64,000 nt of DNA from Jeotgalicoccus sp. (GCA_003513765.1 DONT01000005.1:1-64000); one strand, 5' to 3'; counted from the stretch's first letter, positions 1 to 7,835 are shown. The notes: generated by a model from the sequence alone, not told the origin. Translations and numbers: made by a program.

Positions 1-14
1 GGACGTTGCCGGGC
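1..14 (+). rRNA. 3' end of a 5S rRNA (partial)
   Basis: The first 14 bases match the conserved 3' end of staphylococcal 5S rRNA (GGACGTTGCCGGGC). A tRNA cluster follows directly, as is usual after Firmicutes rrn operons. The rest of the gene lies before the window, so the call rests on a short match and its context. Confidence 0.7.
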
Positions 15-30
15 AAATTATTAGTATTAT

Positions 31-105
31 TCCACAGTAGCTCAGTGGTAGAGCTATCGGCTGTTAACCGATCGGTCGTAGGTTCGAATCCTACCTGTGG
101 AGCCA
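31..105 (+). tRNA. tRNA-Asn (anticodon GTT)
   Basis: A complete cloverleaf with a 7-bp acceptor stem (TCCACAG/CTGTGGA), GTT at 63-65 in the anticodon loop and the T-loop GGTTCGAATCC. The 3' CCA is encoded (103-105). It is the first of six tRNAs behind the 5S gene. Confidence 0.95.
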
Positions 106-106
106 T

Positions 107-178
107 GGCCCCTTGGTCAAGCGGTTAAGACACCGCCCTTTCACGGCGGTAACACGGGTTCGAGTCCCGTAGGGGTCA
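107..178 (+). tRNA. tRNA-Glu (anticodon TTC)
   Basis: The acceptor stem GGCCCCT pairs with AGGGGTC. The anticodon loop reads CTTTCAC, giving TTC. CCA is not encoded. It begins two bases after the tRNA-Asn CCA, so the two are surely cotranscribed. Confidence 0.95.
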
Positions 179-187
179 TTTTTATAT

Positions 188-260
188 GGAGAATTAGCTC
201 AGCTGGGAGAGCATCTGCCTTACAAGCAGAGGGTCGGCGGTTCGAGCCCGTCATTCTCCA
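188..260 (+). tRNA. tRNA-Val (anticodon TAC)
   Basis: The acceptor stem GGAGAAT pairs with ATTCTCC. The anticodon loop CTTACAA gives TAC. The discriminator is A260 and CCA is not encoded. Confidence 0.95.
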
Positions 261-270
261 TTTTTTGTCT

Positions 271-354
271 GGAAGGGTAGCGAAGTGGCTAAACGCGGCG
301 GACTGTAAATCCGCTCCTTCGGGTTCGGCAGTTCGAATCTGCCCCCTTCCACCA
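271..354 (+). tRNA. tRNA-Tyr (anticodon GTA)
   Basis: A class II tRNA with a long variable arm, acceptor stem GGAAGGG/CCCTTCC and anticodon loop CTGTAAA (GTA). CCA is encoded at 352-354. Confidence 0.95.
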
Positions 355-361
355 TAGATTT

Positions 362-433
362 TGGGCTGTAGCCAAGCGGTAAGGCAACGGGTTTTGGTCT
401 CGTGACGCGAAGGTTCGAATCCTTCCAGCCCAG
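362..433 (+). tRNA. tRNA-Gln (anticodon TTG)
   Basis: The acceptor stem TGGGCTG pairs with CAGCCCA. The anticodon loop TTTTGGT contains TTG. CCA is not encoded. Confidence 0.94.
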
Positions 434-449
434 TTTAATTTAATATTTA

Positions 450-522
450 GAGCCATTAGCTCAGTTGGTAGAGCATCTGACTTTTAATCAGAGGGTCGCA
501 GGTTCGAATCCTGCATGGCTCA
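450..522 (+). tRNA. tRNA-Lys (anticodon TTT)
   Basis: The acceptor stem GAGCCAT pairs with ATGGCTC and the anticodon loop reads CTTTTAA (TTT). It is the last tRNA and a strong terminator follows at once, so the rrn-tRNA transcript probably ends here. Confidence 0.95.
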
Positions 523-528
523 TCATGG

Positions 529-557
529 AACACTTACAATTGTAAGTGTTCTTTTTT
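529..557 (+). terminator. Terminator of the rrn-tRNA unit
   Basis: A perfect inverted repeat with 11-base arms (AACACTTACAA / TTGTAAGTGTT) is followed by CTTTTTT. It lies 6 bases after tRNA-Lys. Confidence 0.9.
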
Positions 558-594
558 ATGCATAAATTTATGAGTTATTTATATTTATAAACAC

Positions 595-623
595 TTGTAT
601 AAAAGCGCTTTCTTTAGTATATT
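595..623 (+). promoter_or_regulatory. rocF promoter with a CcpA (cre)-like site
   Basis: TTGTAT (595-600) and TATATT (618-623) are 17 bp apart. Between them lies ATAAAAGCGCTTTCT (599-613), which fits the palindromic catabolite-response element of CcpA. A cre inside the promoter would give repression in good carbon sources. Staphylococcal arginine catabolism is known to be under CcpA control; binding here is inference. Confidence 0.6.
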
Positions 624-655
624 GTAAATAGACAAAGGAATATTTTAGTGGGGGG

Positions 656-1567
656 ATGTCAGTGGTTAAAATAGACATCATAGGCGCACCTACGGCATTT
701 GGACAGCCAAAGTTAGGGGTATCTTTGGGTCCCGATGCGGTGCGCCTTTGCGGTTTGGAGAAACATTTATCTGACCTTGGCCATGATGTGGCTGACAAAG
801 GAAATGTATATGGAAATTACCGTGCTGAATACGGTAATCACAGCGTGAGAAACGACGAAGGCTTAATGAATTTTGAACAGGTTAAGGATTTCAGTGAAGA
901 GTTGGCAGATACTGTTGAAGTTTCACTCAATAATAATCGCTTTCCATTTATCGTTGGCGGTGATCACAGTCTCTCAATTGGTTCTATAAGCGGTGTCACT
1001 AAGAAATGTAAAAATCTTGGTGTATTGTGGATTGATGCTCATGGAGATATTAATAACAGCGAGACGTCACCGAGCGGCAATATACATGGTATGCCTTTGG
1101 GTGTACTGCTTGGTGAAGGCAGTGAATCACTAGTTAATGTACACCATGAAGGTGCGAAACTGAGTCATAACAATATCGTGCTGATCGGTGTCAGAGATCT
1201 GGACATGGGTGAGAAGGCCTATATTAAAGAACACGGAATTAAATGCTATACGATGAGTGACGTCAGGAGAATGGGACTCGATGCTGTTATAACTAAGTCG
1301 CTGAAACATCTGCAGGACTGCGACGGCATACACTTATCGCTCGATGTGGACAGCCTGGATCCGCTTGAAATTCAAGGAACAGGGACTAAAGTTGCCGGAG
1401 GTATTTTCTTATCGGAAATGCTGCTTGCTTTAAATATACTGAGCAAAACTGAACTGCTTATTTCTGCAGATCTGGTGGAAGTTAATCCACTGCTTGATAG
1501 CGGGAATGAAACAGCAGAAAAAGCTGTAACCATTGCGGAGTACATATTCGGTCAGAGCCAACTATAA
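656..1567 (+). CDS. rocF: Arginase
   Basis: Hydrolyses arginine to ornithine and urea in the cytosol, using two Mn ions. The 303-residue length is normal for the ureohydrolase family. The metal ligands are visible in GGDHS (His104), DAHGD (Asp127, His129, Asp131) and LDVDSLDP (Asp230, Asp232). The ATG at 656 directly follows the G-run that would serve as ribosome site, so the in-frame GTG at 662 may be the true start (two residues shorter). It is monocistronic: no ornithine aminotransferase or permease gene lies beside it, and the next gene runs the other way. A cre-like site sits in its promoter. In Staphylococcus the same gene precedes cdaA. Confidence 0.93.
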   Translation: MSVVKIDIIGAPTAFGQPKLGVSLGPDAVRLCGLEKHLSDLGHDVADKGNVYGNYRAEYGNHSVRNDEGLMNFEQVKDFSEELADTVEVSLNNNRFPFIVGGDHSLSIGSISGVTKKCKNLGVLWIDAHGDINNSETSPSGNIHGMPLGVLLGEGSESLVNVHHEGAKLSHNNIVLIGVRDLDMGEKAYIKEHGIKCYTMSDVRRMGLDAVITKSLKHLQDCDGIHLSLDVDSLDPLEIQGTGTKVAGGIFLSEMLLALNILSKTELLISADLVEVNPLLDSGNETAEKAVTIAEYIFGQSQL

Positions 1568-1588
1568 AAAAGAAGCCGTCAGGCTTCT
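1565..1588 (-). terminator. Terminator of the ArsR-like gene
   Basis: Read on the minus strand, AGAAGCC and GGCTTCT form a 7-bp stem around a 4-base loop, followed by TTTTTTATAG. The stem overlaps the last codons of the minus-strand gene and touches the rocF 3' end. Confidence 0.75.
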
Positions 1589-2037
1589 CTCATATTTTTC
1601 ATCATATAAACAGCATACTCATTAGCAGTAGCTGTTTCTTTTTTTGCTTTTTTTCGTTTCTGAAGACGGCTTAATTCATCAGTAAGTTTTCCGTGTTCTG
1701 TATCATTCATCAGAATTTCATATGCTTCATACGATTCAGAGTCACTCTCTTTATTAAAATTAAAAATATTGATGGACGGCACAATTTTTTCTGCGGCGGG
1801 ACGGTAGAACTTCTGAATAATACTATTTTTCTCCATAGTATGGGCTACAGTAATAATATTATAAGACAGCAGCTGGTTTAAATGATAATGTATTTTCGCT
1901 CGAGGCAGTTCGAGTTCATCGGCAAGCATCTGTCCTGTTTTAGCTTCTTCTGCTATCATGGACAAAAGCTGCAGTCTAAAAGGGTCGCTGATTGATTTAA
2001 GCTGGTCGAGTTCAGTAATGATGAGTAATTTTTTCAT
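1579..2037 (-). CDS. ArsR-like winged-helix regulator
   Basis: A 152-residue protein whose first ~75 residues are a winged helix of the ArsR/HTH_20 type: residues near LKSISDPFRLQLLSMI are the classic ArsR opening, and ELPRAKIHYHLNQLL is the recognition helix. The C-terminal half is charged and mostly helical, without the Cys metal motif of true ArsR sensors, so the ligand cannot be named. It converges on rocF and diverges from the XRE-TPR gene. Its target is not evident; rocF or its own promoter are possible. Confidence 0.7.
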   Translation of the reverse strand: MKKLLIITELDQLKSISDPFRLQLLSMIAEEAKTGQMLADELELPRAKIHYHLNQLLSYNIITVAHTMEKNSIIQKFYRPAAEKIVPSINIFNFNKESDSESYEAYEILMNDTEHGKLTDELSRLQKRKKAKKETATANEYAVYMMKNMREA

Positions 2038-2122
2038 CAGTGTCCTCCATGTACATTTTCTTTAATTATCATGTAAAATGTAAATACAGTCAATTAAACA
2101 GTATTTAAATAAATGAGAATAT

Positions 2123-2151
2123 TTGTTACACAATTGTGAATTTGGTATTAT
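2123..2151 (+). promoter_or_regulatory. Promoter ahead of the XRE-TPR/cdaA operon
   Basis: TTGTTA (2123-2128) and TATTAT (2146-2151) are separated by exactly 17 bp. The next gene starts 30 bp downstream. No other clear promoter is seen before cdaA, so it may drive the whole operon. Confidence 0.55.
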
Positions 2152-2180
2152 TAAAATGTTAAGTACTTAGGGGGATGAGT

Positions 2181-3128
2181 ATGATAGGTCAAAGAATTAA
2201 AGAGATACGTAATAATAATAATTTAACCCAGGAAGAACTGGCTGACGGGATCATCTCCCGAACTTATTTAAGTTTGATAGAAAAAGGGACTGTCCAGCCA
2301 TCTACCAATGTTTTAGTGAAACTGAGCAAGCGTTTAAATTGTACGGTAAATGATTTTATGGCAGAAGTTTCTCATTTTAAATATAATAATTTTGAAATTC
2401 TGAGGGAGATCGGACACTACGAATTAAAAGTGGATAATGAAGATTATGACATTGTGAAACATTTTATCGATAAAGAATATGAACTGATAGAAGATGTGCC
2501 TCTGCCTGACAGCGGAAGAATACATTTAATTTATGCACGTTATTTTAAATTCAAGGGGGATTTAAAACGTACGAGACTGCATACTGATAAAGCACTGCAG
2601 AAACTGTCGACGATTGCTGTCAATCAGCATTACGTCAATGCTGTACTGTTAAAATCAGAGCTGCTCATGGAAGATGGTGCGGTTGATGAAGCAATAGATA
2701 TACTGGAGGCAACAGTGTATCTGTTAACTAAGTTTGATGAATTGAATATCTCCGATATTAAATTACGATTTGCACTTGTAAAATGTTATATTATATTTAA
2801 ACAGTATTATACCGCCCACAGGCTGGTAGAAGATATTAACCAGATTTCTGCCAGATTAAGTATTACTTATAAAAAAGAAGAACTGAAGAAATTTGAAATG
2901 CTGCTGCTGGTTAAACTTGAACGGTACGGGGATGTCCTTGTACTTGCAGGGGACAGCAGTGAAACAGACATCAGTATTATGAAGGCATACAGCCTGTGGC
3001 AGCTGGACAGAGTCAAAGAAGCTGATCAATTATTAAAAGCGACACCAGCGCCTAACATGGAAATTTCCAGCATACCGCAAATAGGTAGTCTGTATAAAGA
3101 ACTTACCGGGAGATTAGGTGGCTTATAA
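2181..3128 (+). CDS. XRE-type HTH regulator with TPR-like C-terminus
   Basis: About 315 residues. Residues 1-60 form a Cro/CI-type helix-turn-helix (GQRIKEIRNNNNLTQEELAD, then SRTYLSLIEKG). The remaining ~240 residues are helical repeats of TPR character, the layout of RRNPP-type peptide-responsive regulators. The ATG at 2181 is chosen because the ribosome site TAGGGGGA is only one base from the in-frame ATG at 2175. The stop lies 22 bp before cdaA on the same strand, so the two are probably cotranscribed, which links this regulator to c-di-AMP and cell-wall synthesis by position only. No cognate peptide gene is visible nearby. Confidence 0.75.
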   Translation: MIGQRIKEIRNNNNLTQEELADGIISRTYLSLIEKGTVQPSTNVLVKLSKRLNCTVNDFMAEVSHFKYNNFEILREIGHYELKVDNEDYDIVKHFIDKEYELIEDVPLPDSGRIHLIYARYFKFKGDLKRTRLHTDKALQKLSTIAVNQHYVNAVLLKSELLMEDGAVDEAIDILEATVYLLTKFDELNISDIKLRFALVKCYIIFKQYYTAHRLVEDINQISARLSITYKKEELKKFEMLLLVKLERYGDVLVLAGDSSETDISIMKAYSLWQLDRVKEADQLLKATPAPNMEISSIPQIGSLYKELTGRLGGL

Positions 3129-3150
3129 CATAATAGAAAGGAAAATCATT

Positions 3151-3972
3151 ATGGAAACAGCCAACTTTTTTGATAATATCTCTACATCTTTTGTAATAAC
3201 GAGCATCATTGACATCCTGATTATATGGTACGTGTTTTATTTAATACTGACGGTCATTAAAGGGACGAAAGCTGTACAGTTAATCAAAGGGATATTTTTC
3301 ATAATTATTGGACGGGCATTAAGTAATTTTTTAGATTTAACAACGACAACGCAATTGTTCGATATGGTCCTGCAATGGGGTTTCCTCGCCGTTATCGTTA
3401 TATTCCAGCCGGAATTAAGACGGGCGCTTGAACAGCTCGGGCGCGGCAGTCTGTTCCGCTCTAGCAGCGGCAATGATGTATCCCAGCATGAGAAAATGCG
3501 GCAGGATATGGTAACTGCAGTCCGCTATATGGCAAAACGCCGTATCGGTGCATTGATAGTTCTGGAAAAAGAGACCGGACTGAAGGATTATATTGAGACG
3601 GGTGTACCGTTAAACGCAGAAATTACGTCACAGCTCTTAATCAACATCTTTATTCCGAATACGCCGCTGCATGACGGGGCGATGATAATTCAGGGCGATA
3701 AAATTGCGACAGCCGGCAGTTACTTGCCTCTGTCTGAAAGTAATAAAATCGCAAAAGATTTAGGCACGCGTCACAGGGCTGCTGTCGGTATTTCAGAAGT
3801 AACCGATGCATTTACGATAATTGTATCGGAAGAAACAGGTAACGTTTCAGTTACATACGACAGTAAGATGTCTAAGGAAATTACTCTGGAGAAACTGGAA
3901 GAACTCCTCCAGAAACACTGGCTGGTTGCTTCTGGTGCTAAAGAAGGAGGCGGTTTGTTTGCTCGAAAGTAA
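3151..3972 (+). CDS. cdaA: Diadenylate cyclase CdaA (DacA)
   Basis: Makes the second messenger c-di-AMP from two ATP at the membrane. The 273-residue protein has three N-terminal membrane segments (about 12-85) and a DAC domain (about 100-270) with both catalytic motifs: PLHDGAM (DGA, 175-177) and GTRHRAA (RHR, 207-209). The start at 3151 follows GAAAGGA; upstream in-frame codons have no ribosome site. It overlaps cdaR by 14 bases and the glucosamine gene glmM follows, the conserved cdaA-cdaR-glmM operon. GlmM of other Firmicutes binds CdaA and inhibits it. Confidence 0.95.
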   Translation: METANFFDNISTSFVITSIIDILIIWYVFYLILTVIKGTKAVQLIKGIFFIIIGRALSNFLDLTTTTQLFDMVLQWGFLAVIVIFQPELRRALEQLGRGSLFRSSSGNDVSQHEKMRQDMVTAVRYMAKRRIGALIVLEKETGLKDYIETGVPLNAEITSQLLINIFIPNTPLHDGAMIIQGDKIATAGSYLPLSESNKIAKDLGTRHRAAVGISEVTDAFTIIVSEETGNVSVTYDSKMSKEITLEKLEELLQKHWLVASGAKEGGGLFARK

Positions 3973-4906
3973 ATTGGGACTGAGCATCGTGGCATTGCTG
4001 CTCGCATTGTTTATGTTTGTGAACGCAAATAATGTCTTTGAAGACATGAATCTGTTCAGCGATGACGGTGCAGCGGAAAACGACACGCAATTTGTTGAAG
4101 GGGTTCCGGTTGAAGTGCTTTATGACGAAGAGTCATATTACGTATCAGGTGTACCGCAGGAAGTCACTGTGGAACTCGGCGGAGCGAATTCGAATGTGAA
4201 ACGCCTTCAGGCGACGCGTAATTTTGAAGTAATATTAGATCTTAGAAATCGTGAACCGGGGGAACATGAAGTGTTCTTCACGGTGAACGGTCTGCCTGAA
4301 AATGTGGCAGGCACAGCGCAGCCGGAAACAGCTAATGTGACGATACAGAATCTTGTAACGCAGACTTTTGAAGTCCAGGCTGAAGTAAGTGAAGGAAGAA
4401 TCGGCTCAAGCTATCAGCTCGGCTCGGTCAGTGTTGAACCGTCAACAGTAACTGTCAGCGGCGGGGAAAGCACGATGAACCGTATACAATACGTCCGTGC
4501 GATGATGTCTGACACTTCGAGTATTACTGAAGAACGTGTTGAAGAAGCTGAAGTCAGCGCATTCGATGCACAGTATAATAAGCTCGATGTCAGCATTGAA
4601 CCTTCTACAGTAAGAATTGAAATCAATGTTGAAGAACTCAGCAAAGAGGTTCCTGTCAACCTTGAAACGACAGGTGAGGCTGCTGACGGCAGAACGCTAT
4701 CGGAAGTGGAATTAAATCATGATACAATTGAAATATATGGTGACAGTGAAACATTGAATTCGATATCATCTGTAAATGCAGAAGTGGATGTCGGAGGAAT
4801 GTCATCATCGGGCACAAAAGATGTCCGGCTTGAGTTACCTGAAAATGTTACAAAAAGTGAACCTGCTGTGTTAGAAGCGGATGTCACGATAGAAAAAGAC
4901 GAATAA
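3959..4906 (+). CDS. cdaR: CdaR (YbbR-domain regulator of CdaA)
   Basis: A membrane-anchored extracytoplasmic protein that modulates CdaA in other Firmicutes. The start is a TTG at 3959, eight bases after AAGGAGG and inside the end of cdaA. It gives an N-terminus beginning LLESKLGLSIVALLLALF (Met first when translated), which matches the known staphylococcal YbbR beginning. One membrane segment (about 7-25) is followed by several YbbR repeats rich in acidic residues, β-strands and Val-Thr-Val patterns. The length is about 315 residues. A longer ATG-initiated reading frame inside cdaA is not believed. Confidence 0.9.
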   Translation: MLESKLGLSIVALLLALFMFVNANNVFEDMNLFSDDGAAENDTQFVEGVPVEVLYDEESYYVSGVPQEVTVELGGANSNVKRLQATRNFEVILDLRNREPGEHEVFFTVNGLPENVAGTAQPETANVTIQNLVTQTFEVQAEVSEGRIGSSYQLGSVSVEPSTVTVSGGESTMNRIQYVRAMMSDTSSITEERVEEAEVSAFDAQYNKLDVSIEPSTVRIEINVEELSKEVPVNLETTGEAADGRTLSEVELNHDTIEIYGDSETLNSISSVNAEVDVGGMSSSGTKDVRLELPENVTKSEPAVLEADVTIEKDE

Positions 4907-4930
4907 TTGCTGCATAAAAAGGAGATTACT

Positions 4931-6283
4931 ATGGGAAAGTATTTTGGTACAGATGGAGTTAGAGGTATTGCAAACGAAGGTTTAACACCGGAACTGGCTT
5001 TTAAATTAGGCCGTTTTGGCGGATACACACTGCTTGAAAAAGGCGAAGAACATCCACGCGTTCTAGTGGGAAGAGATACACGTATTTCAGGTGAAATGCT
5101 GGAGTCTGCGCTCGTTGCAGGACTATTATCAATCGGTGCTGAAGTGATGCGCCTCGGAGTGATTTCTACACCGGGTGTTGCTTACCTGACGAAAGATATG
5201 GAAGCAAATGCAGGCGTTATGATTTCCGCATCACACAACCCGGTTGAAGATAACGGAATTAAATTTTTCGGTCCGGACGGTTTTAAACTGACTGATGAAC
5301 AGGAAGCTGAAATTGAGGCACTGCTCGACAGCGATGAAGATAATCTGCCAAGACCGACAGGTGTTTCTGTAGGTACAATTTCAGACTACTTTGAAGGCGG
5401 CCAGAAGTACTTAAGTTACTTAAAATCAACAATTGATACTGACTTTGAAGGATTGAAAATCGGCCTTGACGGTGCTCACGGCTCAACGTATCACTTAGGA
5501 CCTTATTTATTCGGGGACCTTGAAGCAGATACAGCGACAGTCGGCAGCAATCCTGACGGCACGAATATAAATGCAGGTGTCGGTTCAACGCATCCAGAGA
5601 AACTTCAGGAGCTCGTTAAAGAAGAGAAATGCGACTTCGGTCTTGCATTTGACGGAGACGGGGACAGAATTATTGCAGTAGATGAAAAAGGTGAGATTGT
5701 CGACGGTGATAAGATCATGTTTATCCTTGCACATTCGCTGAAAGAAAAAGGCGAACTGAAAGACGATACAGTCGTGTCTACAGTAATGAGTAACCTTGGA
5801 TTCTATAAAGCAATTGAAGCACACGGTATGAAATCCGATAAAACACAGGTCGGCGATAGATACGTTGTAGCTGAAATGCGTAAAGGCGGCTATTCATTAG
5901 GCGGTGAACAATCAGGTCATATCGTGATGATGGATTACAATACGACAGGCGACGGTCTGTTAACAGGAATTCATTTAGCGGCAATCGTTAAAGAATCAGG
6001 CAAGAAGATGAGTGAACTTGCTGCAATGGTTGAAACGTTCCCTCAGGAGCTCGTAAACGTGCGTGTAAGCGACAAGCACAACGTTACGAACAATGAAGCA
6101 GTTAAAGCAGTTATGACTGATGTAGAACAGCGCATGGCCGGTAATGGACGTATTCTCGTCCGTGCTTCAGGAACAGAACCGCTTGTACGCGTTATGGTAG
6201 AAGCTGAAACTGAAGAACTCGCAGCGGACTACAGTGCAGAAATTGCTAAAGTAGTAGAAGCTGAAATGGGTTTAGATAAATAA
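4931..6283 (+). CDS. glmM: Phosphoglucosamine mutase
   Basis: Converts glucosamine-6-P to glucosamine-1-P on the way to UDP-GlcNAc for peptidoglycan and teichoic acid. The 450-residue protein has the full family signature: FGTDGVRG at the N-terminus, the phosphoserine loop ISASHNP (Ser101), the Mg site DGDGDR, the sugar loop GGEQSGH and the C-terminal phosphate loop RASGTEPLVRVMVE. The ATG at 4931 follows AAAAGGAG. It closes the cdaA-cdaR-glmM operon and has its own terminator. Confidence 0.96.
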   Translation: MGKYFGTDGVRGIANEGLTPELAFKLGRFGGYTLLEKGEEHPRVLVGRDTRISGEMLESALVAGLLSIGAEVMRLGVISTPGVAYLTKDMEANAGVMISASHNPVEDNGIKFFGPDGFKLTDEQEAEIEALLDSDEDNLPRPTGVSVGTISDYFEGGQKYLSYLKSTIDTDFEGLKIGLDGAHGSTYHLGPYLFGDLEADTATVGSNPDGTNINAGVGSTHPEKLQELVKEEKCDFGLAFDGDGDRIIAVDEKGEIVDGDKIMFILAHSLKEKGELKDDTVVSTVMSNLGFYKAIEAHGMKSDKTQVGDRYVVAEMRKGGYSLGGEQSGHIVMMDYNTTGDGLLTGIHLAAIVKESGKKMSELAAMVETFPQELVNVRVSDKHNVTNNEAVKAVMTDVEQRMAGNGRILVRASGTEPLVRVMVEAETEELAADYSAEIAKVVEAEMGLDK

Positions 6284-6292
6284 GAATAAAAA

Positions 6293-6334
6293 TGAAAGTG
6301 CTGCCTCCTTAATCCGGAAGCAGCACTTTTTTCT
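6293..6334 (+). terminator. Terminator of the cdaA-cdaR-glmM operon
   Basis: AAAGTGCTGC/GCAGCACTTT form a long stem with a near-perfect inner extension (CTCC/GGAA), followed by TTTTTTC. Confidence 0.9.
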
Positions 6335-6357
6335 TTTATCACAACGACCCGCTTTTA

Positions 6358-6386
6358 TTGACTGAAAATTCTGTACCGTATACTAT
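6358..6386 (+). promoter_or_regulatory. Strong sigma-A promoter without an evident gene
   Basis: TTGACT (6358-6363), a 17-bp spacer and TACTAT (6381-6386; TATACT overlaps it). It lies just after the glmM terminator and points into a 245-base stretch without a convincing reading frame that ends in another terminator. Confidence 0.6.
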
Positions 6387-6392
6387 TGATGT

Positions 6393-6623
6393 AAATTGAG
6401 TTGCGCATTAACAAGTAAAGCATATAGGGCAGGCTGGCATCCAGGAGCATATACATATAGAAATCTTATACAGTCCGGGATGAGGCTGCTAATATCATTT
6501 AATATTTTTCAATGGAGTAGAAGTTTTGGGGTGTCGCTAAAAAGTTTGTTATTGATCCGCATGACATGATGAAATAAAATTTATATTTAAAAAGCGAAGC
6601 CGTATTTCTGGCTTCGCTTTTTT
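6393..6623 (+). ncRNA. Candidate small RNA between glmM and the YdjM-like gene
   Basis: Inferred transcript of about 230 nt from the promoter at 6358-6386 to the terminator at 6590-6623. The 5' half can fold into a nested hairpin: GCAG and CATCC near 6432-6447 pair with GGATG and CTGC near 6479-6492, around an A/T-rich loop. The only reading frame of note is a 29-codon one from the ATG at 6480, with no ribosome site. It does not look like 6S, tmRNA, SRP RNA or RNase P. Only the promoter-terminator pair and the stems are seen; the RNA itself is inference. Confidence 0.4.
6590..6623. terminator. Bidirectional terminator
   Basis: AAAAGCGAAGCC / GGCTTCGCTTTT stem with T-runs on both strands. It can end the candidate small RNA on the plus strand and the membrane protein gene on the minus strand. 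Confidence 0.85.
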
Positions 6624-6633
6624 ATGTATGAGA

Positions 6634-7167
6634 CTAATATGCGGGATTAGCCAGCAGCTCGCCCATATTAAAATCATTTATAAACGTAAATATGTATACA
6701 CCTAATACCTGAAATCCAAAATATAGCGAAATGAGACACAGCAGGCCGAAAATAATATTCTCTGTAAAGCTGCCTGTTCGTGTAGTAATCGGAAATTTCA
6801 CTTTAAAACTTACCGGAAAAAACAGCTGTATGCCGCTTTTAGTCGCCATGTCCAATATGTAATGACTGATCATGCCCGTAATTAAACCGAGCTTTATTGC
6901 ATCATTTGAAAAGAAGTAATCGACGAGAAAAGCAATCAGCACGATAAACAGCAGGCTGTGTGTAAACGAACGGTGACCGAAAACGAAATTAATAAATTTC
7001 GAAAGCACCGGAAACGTCTTCCCAATCTTGCTGCCGCCGTGGCATATATCGGGAATTAAAGACCCGGCAATACCGGCGCCAATTAATAAAACAGGATCGG
7101 CGTATGTAAAATGAGCGACTGCCAGACTGGATGCGACACCACCGATGATATGAGTTTTACCTTTCAT
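6634..7167 (-). CDS. YdjM/DUF457-type membrane protein (putative metal-dependent hydrolase)
   Basis: A 177-residue membrane protein that begins MKGKTHIIGGVASSLAV, the typical opening of the YdjM/LexA-binding hydrolase-like family. Conserved His and Asp residues in SLIPDICHGGS, FGHRSFTHSLL and SHYILDM are those proposed as metal ligands. There are about four membrane segments. The start at 7167 follows GGAGGTCACATC; a longer frame upstream has no ribosome site. Substrate and reaction are unknown. Confidence 0.75.
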   Translation of the reverse strand: MKGKTHIIGGVASSLAVAHFTYADPVLLIGAGIAGSLIPDICHGGSKIGKTFPVLSKFINFVFGHRSFTHSLLFIVLIAFLVDYFFSNDAIKLGLITGMISHYILDMATKSGIQLFFPVSFKVKFPITTRTGSFTENIIFGLLCLISLYFGFQVLGVYIFTFINDFNMGELLANPAY

Positions 7168-7336
7168 GATGTGACCTCCTCTGACCTGTATATTATAACA
7201 CTTTTTAGACATAAATATAACTTCTTATGAACAATTATAAGAGGATGTTAAGTCGTACGCTTCAGAGCATCTCGATATAATAAATGTAAAAATGTTATTA
7301 TTAAATTATAAGAAGACGAACAAAAGGAGAATCATT

Positions 7337-7531
7337 ATGGACGGAACAAAAAGAGCAGATATAAAAGTTGGCAGTACAGTTAAAGTCGTACAGAAAAACC
7401 ATCAGAGAACAGGTGAACTTACTGAGGGCGTCGTCGCAAGAATATTAACGAACTCAGCTAACCATCATCACGGCATCAAAGTTAAACTTGAAGACGGTAT
7501 CGTCGGCAGAGTAAAAGAAATTATAGAATAA
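7337..7531 (+). CDS. YwbE-like small protein (DUF2196)
   Basis: A 64-residue protein. GSTVKVVQKNHQ, TGELTEGVVARILTNS, HHHGIKVKLEDG and VGRVKEI match the B. subtilis YwbE family almost throughout. The family looks like a small β-barrel with conserved Thr-Gly-x-Leu-Thr; its role is unknown. The start ATG at 7337 follows AAAAGGAGAATC. It stands alone with its own terminator. Confidence 0.85.
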   Translation: MDGTKRADIKVGSTVKVVQKNHQRTGELTEGVVARILTNSANHHHGIKVKLEDGIVGRVKEIIE

Positions 7532-7540
7532 TGATTGCGG

Positions 7541-7572
7541 CAGGGACGATAATAATATCGTTCCTGTTTTTT
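7541..7572 (+). terminator. Terminator of the YwbE-like gene
   Basis: CAGGGACGAT pairs with ATCGTTCCTG around a 6-base loop, followed by TTTTTTAATT. Confidence 0.88.
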
Positions 7573-7603
7573 AATTTCTTGGTAAGCCGGGAATGCGGGG
7601 CTA

Positions 7604-7695
7604 CATTGTCCGATAAATGGGTTTGTCGGACAATGTGGAAATGACACTGTCTGATAAATGGATTTGTCGGACAATGTGGAAATGACACTGTCACT
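7604..7695 (+). repeat. 41-bp tandem array A (about 2.3 units)
   Basis: TTTGTCGG recurs at 7622 and 7663, exactly 41 bp apart, with a partial unit before. Unit layout: arm ACAATGT, loop GGAAATG, arm ACACTGT, 20-bp core CTGATAAATGGATTTGTCGG. Read on the other strand, the core matches that of array E (45.1 kb) at about 17 of 20 positions. It fills part of the 481-bp gap between the YwbE-like gene and glmS, before the glmS promoter. Confidence 0.85.
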
Positions 7696-7763
7696 CAAAC
7701 GAAGATCCAGACGAATAAATAATCAATTAACTATAATTTTTACCATTAAAAGGTAAAAAATTC

Positions 7764-7792
7764 TTGTAATCAAGAAAAAAATAATTTACACT
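7764..7792 (+). promoter_or_regulatory. glmS promoter
   Basis: TTGTAA (7764-7769), a 17-bp spacer and TACACT (7787-7792). The predicted start lies about 40 bases before the ribozyme, so the leader contains all of it. Confidence 0.55.
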
Positions 7793-7835
7793 TTTATTCT
7801 GACGAAAAAGGAGGGAAATTTGTAAAGAAATCGGA

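Noticed and set aside
97..357. An 86-codon frame through the tRNA cluster
   Set aside because: It runs through tRNA-Glu, Val and Tyr genes; the peptide only reflects tRNA sequence.
568..798. Minus-strand reading frame across the rocF start
   Set aside because: Antisense shadow of rocF with no ribosome site and no family features. The same applies to the other long antisense frames, for example inside glmS, argB, argF, gcvPB and opp genes.
2038..2180. Signal-peptide gene for the XRE-TPR regulator
   Set aside because: No short frame with ribosome site and hydrophobic leader in the flanking gaps.
6393..6623. 6S RNA, tmRNA, SRP RNA or RNase P RNA
   Set aside because: None of their invariant blocks is present, so the unit is left as an unassigned candidate.
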